Shown one piece after another: positions 23,507 to 33,675 of a DNA stretch of 38,886 nucleotides. The DNA is from an uncultured Alphaproteobacteria bacterium (GTDB lineage: Bacteria > Pseudomonadota > Alphaproteobacteria > Caulobacterales > Aquidulcibacteraceae). The notes under the pieces are model-generated. The model was given only the letters and a program-made list of their open reading frames with translations, made no database searches and was not told the origin of the DNA. The position numbers and the translations under genes are program-made. Numbering within the stretch: the stretch's first letter is position 1; each line of letters opens with the position of its first letter. The DNA is taken from positions 1-38,886 of the forward strand of contig CADEEA010000008.1 in assembly GCA_902826245.1 (NCBI GenBank), in the 5' to 3' direction.

Positions 23507-24805
23507 TCACAACAACATCGCCATAGGGTCCTCCAGGAACCCACGGAACGCCTTCAGAAACGCCGCGCCCAGCGCGCCATCGACCACGCGGTGATCGCAG
23601 GTTACGGTCACGCTCATCATCGTCGCGATCGCGAGGGCATCGTTCTTCACGACCGGACGTTTCTCGCCGGCGCCGATCGACATGATCATGCCGTGGGGTT
23701 CGTTGATGATGGAGGCGAAGCTCTTGATGCCCAGCATGCCCATGTTCGAGATCGAGAACGTGCCGCCCTGAAACTCCTCCGGCTTCAGCTTCTTGTTGCG
23801 CGCTCGCTCGGCAAGGTCGGCCATTTCGTGGCTGATCTGCGCGAGGCCCTTGGTCTCGGCTTGCCAGATGATCGGCGTGATCAGGCCGCCGGGAATCGCC
23901 ACCGCCACCGCGATGTCGGCGTGGTGATGCTGGGCAATGCCGTCGGGCGTGTAGCTCGCGTTGGACTCGGGCACCATCTTCAGCGCCAAGGCCGCCGCCT
24001 TGATGCACATATCGTTGACGGAAATTTTCACGCCTGAATCGGCGAAGCGCTTATTGATGTCGCCGCGCGCTTTCAGCAGCCCGTCGATGTCTATGTCGAT
24101 CGTCAGCGGGAAATGCGGCACGTCACGGAAGCTCTCGGTCATGCGCTTGGCGATGGTTTTGCGCATGAGATCGAGCGGCACGAGATCGTAGCTGCCAGAA
24201 CGGATACCGTGCTGCTCCAGACTCTTATGCTGGGTCGGCGCAGGCGCAGGCGTTTGCACCGTGAGCGAATGGGTGGCGGCTATGGGCGCGCGCGCCATGG
24301 CGGCCTCGACATCGCGTTTGACCACGCGCCCGTGCGGGCCGGTGCCGTTAAGGGCGGTGAGGTCTAGCTTGGCTTGAGCCGCGAGACGGCGAGCTAGTGG
24401 AGAGGCGGGAAATCGTTCCCCTCCCCCAACGGGGGAGGGGTCAGGGCGTGGGGGGGGTGCAGAAGGAAGCGTTGACGGCGCCACCACGCCACTTCCTGCA
24501 CGCCCCCCCTCCCTACCCTCCCCCCGTTGGGGGGAGGGAGCTTTGCCCTGCGGGGGCGGCGACGCTTCTCCCCGCAACACCGCAATCGGCGTATTCACCT
24601 TCACGCCCTGCGCGCCTTCCGGCACCAGGATTTCTGCGATCACGCCTTCGTCGACGGCTTCAACCTCCATCGTCGCCTTGTCGGTTTCGATCTCTGCGAT
24701 CACCTGCCCCGGCTCGATGCGGTCGCCCGCCTTTACGTGCCATTTGGCGAGGTTGCCCTCCTCCATGGTGGGCGACAAAGCCGGCATGGTGATCTGGATG
24801 CTCAT
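23507..24805 (-). CDS. pdhC: Pyruvate dehydrogenase E2, dihydrolipoamide acetyltransferase
   Basis: This core subunit of the pyruvate dehydrogenase complex moves the acetyl group to CoA. The 432-residue protein begins with a lipoyl domain (1-80), with the lipoylated lysine in [15 protein letters not shown] Pro/Gly-rich linker (about 88-130) follows, encoded by a palindromic repeat. Next come the E1/E3-binding domain ([29 protein letters not shown]) and the catalytic domain. The active-site His is in [17 protein letters not shown]. The ATG overlaps the upstream membrane-protein gene by 4 bp. A diverged copy of its 3' end lies 910 bp further on. Confidence 0.96.
   Translation of the reverse strand: MSIQITMPALSPTMEEGNLAKWHVKAGDRIEPGQVIAEIETDKATMEVEAVDEGVIAEILVPEGAQGVKVNTPIAVLRGEASPPPQGKAPSPQRGEGREGGRAGSGVVAPSTLPSAPPPRPDPSPVGGGERFPASPLARRLAAQAKLDLTALNGTGPHGRVVKRDVEAAMARAPIAATHSLTVQTPAPAPTQHKSLEQHGIRSGSYDLVPLDLMRKTIAKRMTESFRDVPHFPLTIDIDIDGLLKARGDINKRFADSGVKISVNDMCIKAAALALKMVPESNASYTPDGIAQHHHADIAVAVAIPGGLITPIIWQAETKGLAQISHEMADLAERARNKKLKPEEFQGGTFSISNMGMLGIKSFASIINEPHGMIMSIGAGEKRPVVKNDALAIATMMSVTVTCDHRVVDGALGAAFLKAFRGFLEDPMAMLL
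24417..24541. repeat. Family 3 palindromic element, copy B (inside pdhC linker)
   Basis: CCCCTCCCCCAACGGGGGAG opens the left arm and continues to GGTGCAGAAGGAAG. The right arm is the near-complement, CTTCCTGCACGCCCCCCC then CCCTCCCCCCGTTGGGGGG. Each arm also folds into its own C5/G5 hairpin (CTCCCCCAACGGGGGAG). It encodes pdhC residues of about 89-130 without a stop. Confidence 0.8.
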
Positions 24806-25266
24806 CGTTGCGCCCGTTGTTGGATGGTCACCGGGATCGCGTCAGGCGTCCAGCGGTGCAGGAAGGTGAGATAGGCGAGCGCGAGATACACAAATCCGAA
24901 CCCGATCCAGATGCACATCTGCACGATGTCATCGATGGAATATTGCAGGATCACACCATGCTCAGGGGAAGCATTCGCGAGCACAGCGCGACCGGCGGCG
25001 GTCAGTCCACCGTTTGCATCAATCTCGCTTAGTCGCGCTATCAAGCCTTCTTGGGTCGTCTGCGCGCCGGCCATCACCGCCATGAGCATGCCAAGCACCA
25101 GCGTGATGAAACCAAAGCTCCCGAAGCGCGCGACGAAATTCGCTGAGCCGATGAAATAATTCAACGCCACGATATACGCCGAAACCACCGAAAAGATCAG
25201 CGACACGCCCACCAAGACGATGTTGGTGAATTCCACCAATTCCTGGATCACTTCGCCTTCGGTCAT
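24802..25266 (-). CDS. Small membrane protein within the pdh operon
   Basis: The product has 154 residues with three hydrophobic segments: about 16-40 ([22 protein letters not shown]), 48-66 ([20 protein letters not shown]) and 112-137 ([20 protein letters not shown]). I do not recognise the family. It begins 11 bp after pdhB ends and overlaps the pdhC start by 4 bp, so it is translated as part of the operon. A membrane protein between E1-beta and E2 is not part of the standard pdh operon and its role is unknown. Confidence 0.75.
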   Translation of the reverse strand: MTEGEVIQELVEFTNIVLVGVSLIFSVVSAYIVALNYFIGSANFVARFGSFGFITLVLGMLMAVMAGAQTTQEGLIARLSEIDANGGLTAAGRAVLANASPEHGVILQYSIDDIVQMCIWIGFGFVYLALAYLTFLHRWTPDAIPVTIQQRAQR

Positions 25267-25277
25267 GTTTGTGTCCC

Positions 25278-26669
25278 CTAGCGATACGTAACCGCTTTCA
25301 CCGCCGCCACAATCTTCTCCGTACTTGGCAGCGCCAAAGCTTCGAGATTAGCCGCATACGCCAGAGGCGCATCCACCTGATGCACGCGCGTGGGCGGGGC
25401 GTCGAGATAATCGAAGGCTTCGCTCGTCACGCGCGCGCAGACCTCCGCGCCCACGCCTGATTGGCCCCAGCCTTCCTCGGCGGTGACGAGGCGGTTGGTT
25501 TTCTTCACGCTCGCAACGATGGTGGCCATGTCCAGCGGGCGCAGCGTGCGCAGATCGATCACTTCCGCGTCGATCCCTTCCATTGCAAGGTGCTCGGCGG
25601 CCTTGAGCGCGGCGCCAACCATGCGCGAGTGCGCGGTTATGGTTACATCGCCGCCTGCGCGACGCACTTTCGCCTTGCCGATCGGCACGAGCCAATCGGC
25701 GACATCGGGAATTTCGAACTCTGTTCCGTAGAGCATTTCGTGCTCGAGGAACACGACCGGGTTGGGATTGCGGATGGCGGCCTTGAGCAAGCCCTTCGCG
25801 TCCGCCGCATCGTAGGGCGCGATCACGATCAGGCCGGGCACGTGGCTGTACCAGGACGAATAATCCTGGCTGTGCTGCGCGCCCACGCGCGAAGCCGCGC
25901 CGTTGGGCCCGCGGAAGACGATCGACGATTTGATCTGCCCGCCCGACATGTAGAGTGTCTTCGCCGCTGAATTGATGATCTGGTCGATGGCCTGCATGGC
26001 GAAATTCCAGGTCATGAACTCGACGATGGGTTTCAACCCCGCCATCGCCGCGCCGACGCCAAGCCCAGCAAAGCCATGCTCGGTGATCGGGGTGTCGACC
26101 ACGCGCGTGGGACCAAACTCGGCCAAGAGTTCGCGCGACACTTTGTACGCGCCTTGGTATTCCGCGACTTCTTCGCCCATAAGAAATACATTCGGATCGC
26201 GGCGCATTTCTTCTGCCATGGCGTCACGCAGCGCATCGCGGAGCGTGATTTTGATCATGACGGTACCGGGCGTCACTTCTTCTCCCCTCCCCCCTTGCGG
26301 GGGAGGTCCCTCGCGGAGCGAGGGGGAGGGGGGGCGTGCAGAAGGAACCGCGGCGCCGCCGCCTGGTGTGCCTCCTGCTCGCCCCCCCTCCGGCCGCTTC
26401 GCGGCCACCTCCCCCGCAGGGGGGGAGGTTTCGCCGCCGCTCAATTCCGCAATCACCGTATTCACCCGCACCCCCTGCGCGCCCTCGGCCACCAGCAGCG
26501 CCGAGATCACGCCTTCGTCCACCGCCTCCACTTCCATCGTCGCCTTATCCGTCTCGATCTCGGCGATGACTTGGCCCGGCTCGATTTTGTCGCCGACCTT
26601 CACCAGCCATTTGGCGAGGTTGCCCTCCTCCATGGTGGGCGAAAGCGCGGGCATCAGGATTTGCGTCAT
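25278..26669 (-). CDS. pdhB: Pyruvate dehydrogenase E1 beta subunit with N-terminal lipoyl domain
   Basis: The 463-residue protein starts at ATG 26669 ([21 protein letters not shown]). Residues 1-79 are a lipoyl domain with [14 protein letters not shown], almost the same as in pdhC. Residues of about 80-130 are a Pro/Gly/Arg-rich linker encoded by a palindromic element. The E1-beta transketolase-like domain follows ([51 protein letters not shown]). A lipoyl domain on E1-beta is known from alphaproteobacteria. The stop of the preceding MAPEG gene and this ATG share one base (TGATG). Confidence 0.95.
   Translation of the reverse strand: MTQILMPALSPTMEEGNLAKWLVKVGDKIEPGQVIAEIETDKATMEVEAVDEGVISALLVAEGAQGVRVNTVIAELSGGETSPPAGEVAAKRPEGGRAGGTPGGGAAVPSARPPSPSLREGPPPQGGRGEEVTPGTVMIKITLRDALRDAMAEEMRRDPNVFLMGEEVAEYQGAYKVSRELLAEFGPTRVVDTPITEHGFAGLGVGAAMAGLKPIVEFMTWNFAMQAIDQIINSAAKTLYMSGGQIKSSIVFRGPNGAASRVGAQHSQDYSSWYSHVPGLIVIAPYDAADAKGLLKAAIRNPNPVVFLEHEMLYGTEFEIPDVADWLVPIGKAKVRRAGGDVTITAHSRMVGAALKAAEHLAMEGIDAEVIDLRTLRPLDMATIVASVKKTNRLVTAEEGWGQSGVGAEVCARVTSEAFDYLDAPPTRVHQVDAPLAYAANLEALALPSTEKIVAAVKAVTYR
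26283..26431. repeat. Family 3 palindromic element, copy C (inside pdhB linker)
   Basis: CCCCTCCCCCCTTGCGGGGG opens the element, and CGCGGCCACCTCCCCCGC then AGGGGGGGAGG closes it. The central arms are GGGGCGTGCAGAAGGAAC and the near-complement GTGCCTCCTGCTCGCCCCC. Two extra small hairpins are present: CCCTCGC/GCGAGGG, and GGCCGC/GCGGCC. It encodes pdhB residues of about 80-130 without a stop. Confidence 0.8.
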
Positions 26670-27067
26670 CAGGCGAGCACGCCGAACAGAGCAAGGAAGA
26701 GCATGCCGCAGCCGACGACGCCGGCGAACCAAAAGAGCGGGCGAACGTAGGGCAGGGCGAACGCGTACCAGATGGCGTGGGCGATGCGCGCATAGAGGAA
26801 CACCTGCACGCCGAGCACCGTCCAAGAATTGGTGATCCCCGCCGCATCAGCGATCAGCACCAGCGGCGCGAAGAACCATAGGTTCTCGCGATAATTATCC
26901 GTGAGCCGCTTCATGCGCGCTTGGAATTTGGTCGGCGGCTTCAGATCGTCGCGCGCATTGGCCATGACCATCGGGCCGTTGTTGGCGATGCCGGCATAGC
27001 CTTGGATCAAGACGATGACGAAGAAGAGTGCGATGCTGTAGGCGAGGTAGGTGAGTTCAGGCGTCAT
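26669..27067 (-). CDS. MAPEG family membrane protein
   Basis: This 132-residue protein starts at ATG 27067 with GGAGGAGCTC just upstream. Four hydrophobic segments and the [13 protein letters not shown] / [17 protein letters not shown] / [16 protein letters not shown] pattern match the bacterial MAPEG (glutathione-transferase/eicosanoid-related) membrane family. The frame extends to 27295 through repeat DNA, which was not taken as coding. It is co-transcribed with pdhB (1-base overlap). Its substrate is unknown. Confidence 0.85.
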   Translation of the reverse strand: MTPELTYLAYSIALFFVIVLIQGYAGIANNGPMVMANARDDLKPPTKFQARMKRLTDNYRENLWFFAPLVLIADAAGITNSWTVLGVQVFLYARIAHAIWYAFALPYVRPLFWFAGVVGCGMLFLALFGVLA

Positions 27068-27092
27068 GAGCTCCTCCGATATGTAAAAGCCC

Positions 27093-27201
27093 GCCGTCAT
27101 TCCGGACGCGCGGAGCGCGATCCGGAACCCAGGGGCGACCAGCACGGTGTTTGCCCCTGGGTTCCGGGTTCTCGGCCATTGCCGAGCCCCGGAATGACGG
27201 C
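27093..27201. repeat. Family 4 multi-hairpin repeat (GTCATTCCGG type)
   Basis: The outer arms GCCGTCATTCCGG (27093-27105) and CCGGAATGACGGC (27189-27201) are exact complements. Inside are a perfect 15-bp pair CCGGAACCCAGGGGC (27122-27136) with its complement (27153-27167), and CTCGGC/GCCGAG (27171-27176 / 27181-27186). This layout is a familiar dispersed repeat in alphaproteobacterial genomes. It lies between pdhA and the MAPEG gene. Confidence 0.85.
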
Positions 27202-27230
27202 GCCACTTGAGCAAGAGCAGGGTTTGTAAG

Positions 27231-27286
27231 GTGGAGCGCGCGGCCTCCGGCCGCGCATGCGCCGCTGGAAGCGGCGCGCTCCAATC
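27231..27286. repeat. Palindromic repeat, family 1, copy 3
   Basis: GTGGAGCGCGCGGCCTCCGG pairs imperfectly with CGCTGGAAGCGGCGCGCTCC, around a GCATGC centre. The arms are close to those at 2436-2517. With the family 4 element it fills the 240-bp gap between pdhA and the MAPEG gene. Confidence 0.75.
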
Positions 27287-27307
27287 GGCGATCAATGGTG
27301 CGCCGCA

Positions 27308-28306
27308 TCACAGATAAACATCCGTCATCAGCTCGCGCGCATCCGGCTCCGGGCTTGATTGCGCAAACTCGGCGCTTGCCGTCACCACGGCGCGTATCTC
27401 GCGGTCAATCTCCTTCAGGCTCTCCTCGCTCGCGTGCCCGGCATCGATCAGCAATTTCTTCACGTGCTCGATGGGGTCGTGGCGCGTTTTCATCTCCTCG
27501 ACTTCTTCTTTGCTGCGATACTTTGCCGGGTCGGACATGGAATGGCCGCGATAGCGGTAGGTTTTCAGCTCCAGCAATACCGGCCCCTCACCCGAGCGCG
27601 CGTGCTCCGCCGCACGCAATCCCGCCTCGCGCACGGCGACGACGTCCATACCGTCGACTTCCTCGCCTGGAATATTAAAGCTGATGCCGCGCTTGTGCAG
27701 GTGCGTTTCAGATGACGAGCGCTGGATCGAGGTGCCCATGGCGTATTGGTTGTTTTCGACGATGTAGACTACCGGCAGCTTCCACAGGCTCGCCATGTTG
27801 AAACTCTCGTACACCTGGCCCTGATTGGCCGCGCCATCGCCGAAATAGGTGAGGCAGATTTTGCCGTCGCGGCGATAGCGGTTGGCGAAGGCGAGGCCGG
27901 TGCCCAGCGAGACTTGCGCGCCGACAATGCCGTGGCCGCCGTAAAACGCCTTCTCGGTCGAGAACATGTGCATCGAGCCGCCCTTGCCTTTCGAGCAGCC
28001 GTCGCGGCGGCCGGTGAGTTCGGCCATGATGGCGTTTGGGTCCATGCCGGCGGCGAGCATGTGGCCGTGATCGCGATAGGCGGTGATGACCTGGTCGCCA
28101 GGCTTCAGCGCCGCCTGCATGCCGATAACCACCGCTTCCTGGCCGATGTACAAATGGCAGAAGCCCCCGATCAGTCCCATGCCGTAGAGCTGGCCCGCAC
28201 GCTCCTCGAAGCGGCGGATCAGCAGCATGTCGCGGTAGAAGCGAAGCAGATCGTCCTTGGACGCGTCCTCGCTTGCGCCATTGGCGCGGGTGGCGGTTTG
28301 GCCCAT
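27308..28306 (-). CDS. pdhA: Pyruvate dehydrogenase E1 alpha subunit
   Basis: This is the thiamine-diphosphate-dependent decarboxylating subunit, 332 residues. The ThDP motif runs from GDGAANQGQVYESFNMA (from 156) to NNQYAMGTS. YRDHGHMLAAG and YGGHGIVGAQ form the active site. The loop RYRGHSMSDPAKYR near 250 is also conserved. The length and start (ATG 28306) are normal for alphaproteobacteria. It heads the pdh genes, 122 bp after the FtsB-like gene, and is separated from pdhB by repeats and the MAPEG gene. Confidence 0.97.
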   Translation of the reverse strand: MGQTATRANGASEDASKDDLLRFYRDMLLIRRFEERAGQLYGMGLIGGFCHLYIGQEAVVIGMQAALKPGDQVITAYRDHGHMLAAGMDPNAIMAELTGRRDGCSKGKGGSMHMFSTEKAFYGGHGIVGAQVSLGTGLAFANRYRRDGKICLTYFGDGAANQGQVYESFNMASLWKLPVVYIVENNQYAMGTSIQRSSSETHLHKRGISFNIPGEEVDGMDVVAVREAGLRAAEHARSGEGPVLLELKTYRYRGHSMSDPAKYRSKEEVEEMKTRHDPIEHVKKLLIDAGHASEESLKEIDREIRAVVTASAEFAQSSPEPDARELMTDVYL

Positions 28307-28428
28307 GTGATCGCGTTCCCTCTGCCGCTAGGAGCCTCTTCGGGCCCGGCTTGTCCACACACGGCGGCGGGCCCCTCATATGCGGCTTTGCGTGTGCTCG
28401 CTAGTCAGCTTTGCGCCGGCGGATGGAG

Positions 28429-28722
28429 CTAATTGGCCAGCGCGAACACGACCTCGCCCTCGCCGCCAGCCGCCAGCAGCACGCGGGCGCGCTCGTCGAG
28501 ATAATCGAGGTCGAGTGTTTTCGGTGCGAGGCGCGCGGCTCGCGTCGCCAACGCGGCGTGCTCGGCCTCGAGTTCAGAAAGACGCTCGCTCAGCATGCGC
28601 TCCTGAGCCTGCAGGTCGATATAGGCGACAAGCCCCTGGCGGCCCGTCACCGCGTGCGCGCCGAGATACAAGATGGCGGCGCCCAGCCCAATACTGACCA
28701 ATTTTGAGCCGCCGCGCGCCAT
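28429..28722 (-). CDS. FtsB/DivIC-like septum formation initiator
   Basis: This is a 97-residue single-pass membrane protein. A short basic N-terminus (MARGGSKL) is followed by one membrane segment (VSIGLGAAILYLGAHAV). A coiled coil comes next (LQAQERMLSERLSELEAEHAALATRAARL), then the LDLDYLDERARVLL motif typical of FtsB/DivIC proteins. It should act in the divisome with FtsL/FtsQ equivalents. The position between eno and pdhA is the usual alphaproteobacterial one. Confidence 0.88.
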   Translation of the reverse strand: MARGGSKLVSIGLGAAILYLGAHAVTGRQGLVAYIDLQAQERMLSERLSELEAEHAALATRAARLAPKTLDLDYLDERARVLLAAGGEGEVVFALAN

Positions 28723-28954
28723 CGTTCCGACCTCGAAAGAGCGCGCAAAATGAGTCCCAGTGCTTAATGAAATCTTTACAGAATCTGAGGGTTGCGGAAC
28801 AAAACGAGTCCGTTGAGTCCAATTGAATCAGGAACTTAGCAAGAACCCCACAAGCGATGGTGGGGGCGGCCAAGGCGAGACTCCATTACGAGTCCCGCCA
28901 CAAGCCGAAAAATATTTTCAGTCTGGAACCCGATCCGGCTTTGCGTGCACCAGT
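28723..28954 (-). other. Intergenic region between eno and the FtsB-like gene; weak terminator hairpin
   Basis: These 232 bp hold no credible gene and are less GC-rich than their surroundings. CCCCAC (28846-28851) and GTGGGG (28860-28865) can pair around 8 nt; read on the minus strand the hairpin is followed by TTCTTG, a poor T-run. It may be a weak eno terminator. The AT-richer part (about 28730-28830) should contain the ftsB-pdhA promoter, but no clear -35/-10 pair was chosen. Confidence 0.4.
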
Positions 28955-30779
<1,825 letters not shown>

Positions 30780-30783
<4 letters not shown>

Positions 30784-31901
30784 TGTCGCGCTCGCTCTGC
30801 GGCACGGATTTGTTGTGCGCGCTCGGTATTGGCCTGCGCGATTTGGATCGCGTTACCATAGGTTGAAAACTCAAGGTTTGCAGCCGAGGAAACGTAGGAA
30901 CCGGCGGCTGTTCCCGCCCCCACCCTGCGCACAGTGCGGTTGTCAGCCAAAGTCTCGATCAATTCGTCCTGACCTGTCAGACTGGGCGCGACGGGTCGGT
31001 TCAAATCAAGAAGCACGTAGCGAGCGATGAACGCATGAGCACGTTCAATCTCTGCACGCAGCAACTGGCCGTTGTCGCGGCTCCATTCGCGAGCAAGGAA
31101 GATGGCGATTTCGTCTTTGGTCAGGTTGTCGTCATGCGCCTTCTCCAACTCACGTACCATTGCACGGTGCTCTTGCGAACCCTCCTCTGGCAATGCGCCG
31201 CTCTCATCGCGCGCGCTGTCCTGGATCGATACGACGAGCCGCTCGCGCAACTCCGGCGTAAGCGTTGGGACCGGCAATTGCGATGAATAATAGGTGAATG
31301 TGTTTCGGTAAGCAGGCCCGTCTCGCTCTGCCCGCGGAATTGTCCGCTCAAACTGATACGGCGTCGCGTATGGCGTCGCGGCACTCTGAAACGAAGCGTA
31401 GGCACTAACGCGAAGTGTGCTTGCGTCTTCCGACAGCGTGTACTGTGCACTGACTTGGACAACGTCCTCTAGAGGATCGCGCGCGGTCAGGCGCTGCGCG
31501 GTCTGCACTTCACTGAACACCACGCCCGCTGTCGCCGCATCTGGCGGCGCCTGTTCGCGGAGGTGATTAGCGAGGGATTGGTTCAAGAAGTCGACCGTGA
31601 CAACCTCCGCCATTTCGCCGGCCGCCTTGCGAGCCCGCATCGAGGGGCCGGCATTTATGATCGCGTCCATGACCGCCGTGGTGAGAGCGCCGATAAGCCC
31701 GTAGGCCGCTCCTGCAGATGAGGTGGTGACAAAAAACCAGCTCTTCTCGACGCCATTGTTGTTTTCGGCCACGACGACCGGCGTCGCCGCCATAGTCTGT
31801 ATGTGGGCCTGCGTGAGGGGGCGCATGGCCGGGTAGCTTGGCTCCGTGGCGCATGACGCGACGGCCGCAGCCAGCGCCGCTACAAGTATTCTCTTAAACA
31901 T
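30780..31901 (-). CDS. Hypothetical lipoprotein
   Basis: The product has 373 residues. The signal MFKRILVAALAAAVASCATEP gives lipidation at C17. The mature part has a short hydrophobic stretch (AGAAYGLIGALTTAVMDAII), then a mixed fold and a charged C-terminus (IQIAQANTERAQQIRAAERARH). I do not recognise the family. ATG 31901 is preceded by GAGGGGGGAGCC. With the downstream lipoprotein it forms a two-gene unit. Confidence 0.75.
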
Positions 31902-31979
31902 GGCTCCCCCCTCTGGGGCAGCTCTAGGTCCGGGAATACCAGCCGGTCAAGTAGCACCCTCGCCGAAAAATCCCCGGCC

Positions 31980-32162
31980 TCAATCTTCCTTCGGCTTCAG
32001 CACCTGCTTGCCTTTATACCTGCCGCTCTTGAGGTCGATGTGGTGCGGGCGGCGGAGTTCGCCGCTTTCCTTGTCCTCGACATAGGCGTTCTTGCCGAGC
32101 GCATCGTGGGAGCGGCGCATGCCGCGGCGGGAGGGCGTGGTTTTTCGCTTCGGAACGGCCAT
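31980..32162 (-). CDS. rpmF: 50S ribosomal protein L32
   Basis: This 60-residue basic protein starts [20 protein letters not shown], the standard L32 N-terminus, and continues [15 protein letters not shown]. The zinc-binding cysteines found in some L32 proteins are absent, as in many alphaproteobacteria. plsX, often next to rpmF in other groups, is not present. It has 80 bp to the GIN-domain gene upstream and 78 bp to the next lipoprotein gene. Confidence 0.95.
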   Translation of the reverse strand: MAVPKRKTTPSRRGMRRSHDALGKNAYVEDKESGELRRPHHIDLKSGRYKGKQVLKPKED

Positions 32163-32242
32163 GGCCGGAAAACTCCTGGGGTCCCGGCGACGGCGCGGGA
32201 AACCGCGGCTGATAGCGGTTCAGCTCTTTCCCGGCAAGCCCG

Positions 32243-32929
32243 TCACCGCTGATTGCGTTCCGTGATGGAGCCCCCGAGGGCGGTGCTGCGGTCCGCGGCG
32301 CGCCCTGCCCCGCTGACGTCAATATCGCCCCCCATGGCGGCGCTGGCGTCATAGCTGGTTTCGGCGAAGGCCTTGATCTCTCCGCCCATGGCGGCGCTGG
32401 CGTCTACGGTCTCGCAGTGAAGGGCGTCCGCCTCCACGATGCCGCCCATCGCGGCGCTGACGTCCATGCTGCGGCACCCGCCGACAAGCTCCATCTCCCC
32501 GCCCATTGCGGCGGAGGCGTCCACGTGGCCGCAAAAAAGTTCGCGCACGACCAGATTGGCGCCCATTGCTGCGACGGCGTCAAACTCGGTGCAAGCGCCG
32601 CCGCCCGTGGCGTTGACTTGCGCGCCGCGGGACGCGGCGACGCCTTCAAATCGCGGCAACGTCACCCGCACTACGGCGTCATAGCGCGGCTCGCCGCCAA
32701 ACCACGGTCGGTTGCGCGGTTCTATTTTCAGCGTGTCGCCGTCGCGGCGCGTGACAATGCGCGCGGCATCCGGGCCTTCGACATTGACCGTATACGCGGG
32801 TCCCACAGCTATCTCGACACGGAAGCGCCCGGATGCGTTGACGTTGTCAAATCCTGTTACGGTACGTTGCTCGGCTGCAGCGGCGCCCGTTAAGGCGGCA
32901 AGCGCCAAGATGGCGATGAACGTTTTCAT
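32243..32929 (-). CDS. Secreted GIN-domain (DUF2807) protein, SAAMGG repeats
   Basis: The product has 228 residues with a Sec signal (MKTFIAILALAALTGAAAA) and a strong AAGGAGATCAT ribosome-binding site. The head GIN domain begins RTVTGFDNVNASGRFRVEI and holds VEGPDAARIVTRRDGDTLKI. The C-terminal half repeats D-x-SAAMGG about every 18-20 residues (VAAMGAN, DASAAMGGE, DVSAAMGGI, DASAAMGGE, DASAAMGGD, STALGGS). These are turns of a right-handed beta-helix. It lies 9 bp after the paralogous gene at 32939 and is co-transcribed with it. Its role is unknown, probably periplasmic or cell surface. Confidence 0.85.
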   Translation of the reverse strand: MKTFIAILALAALTGAAAAEQRTVTGFDNVNASGRFRVEIAVGPAYTVNVEGPDAARIVTRRDGDTLKIEPRNRPWFGGEPRYDAVVRVTLPRFEGVAASRGAQVNATGGGACTEFDAVAAMGANLVVRELFCGHVDASAAMGGEMELVGGCRSMDVSAAMGGIVEADALHCETVDASAAMGGEIKAFAETSYDASAAMGGDIDVSGAGRAADRSTALGGSITERNQR

Positions 32930-32938
32930 ATGATCTCC

Positions 32939-33550
32939 TTAGCGCCGACGCAGCGAACCGCCTGAGGACAGGGAAATGTCGCCAATTCCTGGGTTTCCGT
33001 AGACATCTACGGCGCCGCCGCTGGAGGCGTCGACATTGAGTCGCCCCTCGGCGAATACGCGCGCGCTCGCGCCAGATGAAACATCGACGCTGCCGGTTTC
33101 GCACCGCATTGCCTGGGCGTCGATGCTGGCGCCGCTGGAGGCGTCGGCGGTGAAGCTCGCGCATGCGCCGCTCACATCGACGGAAGCGCCGGAGGAGGCG
33201 TCCAGAGCGATTGCCCCGCCGGCGACGCCGCGAGCGTCGATGGCGGCGCCGCTTGAAGCGTCCAGACCCTCAACACTCGGCATGGTGACCCGCACGATGG
33301 CCTGACGCGGCCCGCGCCAGGACCAGCCGCGCACCGGCTCGACCACCAACGTGCCGTTGGAAACACGGGTCACGATTCGATCCGCATCGCGACCCTCCAC
33401 CTCGACACGGAAATCACCGCCGACGGCGACGTCTACGCGGGTCCCAGCGCTGGCGCTGATCTTGGTGAAACCTGAGAGTGGGCGCGTATCGGCAAACGCC
33501 GGGGCTGCGAGAAGGGCAAGGCCAGCGGCGCTAGACAGCATAATTTTCAT
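32939..33550 (-). CDS. Secreted GIN-domain (DUF2807) protein, DASSGA repeats
   Basis: The product has 203 residues with a Sec signal (MKIMLSSAAGLALLAAPAFA) and GGAGAAAGCC before the ATG. The domain starts TRPLSGFTKISASAGTRVDV and includes VEGRDADRIVTRVSNGTLVV, parallel to its neighbour. The C-terminal half repeats DASSGA (DASSGAAI, DASSGASV, DASSGASI, DVSSGASA, DASSGGAV, LSSGGSL). It is a tandem paralogue of the gene at 32243, with a different repeat motif. Beta-helix turns are expected. Confidence 0.85.
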   Translation of the reverse strand: MKIMLSSAAGLALLAAPAFADTRPLSGFTKISASAGTRVDVAVGGDFRVEVEGRDADRIVTRVSNGTLVVEPVRGWSWRGPRQAIVRVTMPSVEGLDASSGAAIDARGVAGGAIALDASSGASVDVSGACASFTADASSGASIDAQAMRCETGSVDVSSGASARVFAEGRLNVDASSGGAVDVYGNPGIGDISLSSGGSLRRR

Positions 33551-33675
33551 GGCTTTCTCCCAAAGCAGGGCTCACCGCGGCAATGGCGGTCAGCGGACTG
33601 CCTTATGGATGCGCCGCGCGGGCCAATTGGATGCAGGCGCTTGGCAGCTTGGGGGCAAAAGCCATATGGCAAGTC

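Noticed and set aside
19354..26431. Family 3 GC-rich palindromes as transcription terminators
   Set aside because: They have no T-runs, and two of the three copies are inside coding sequence.
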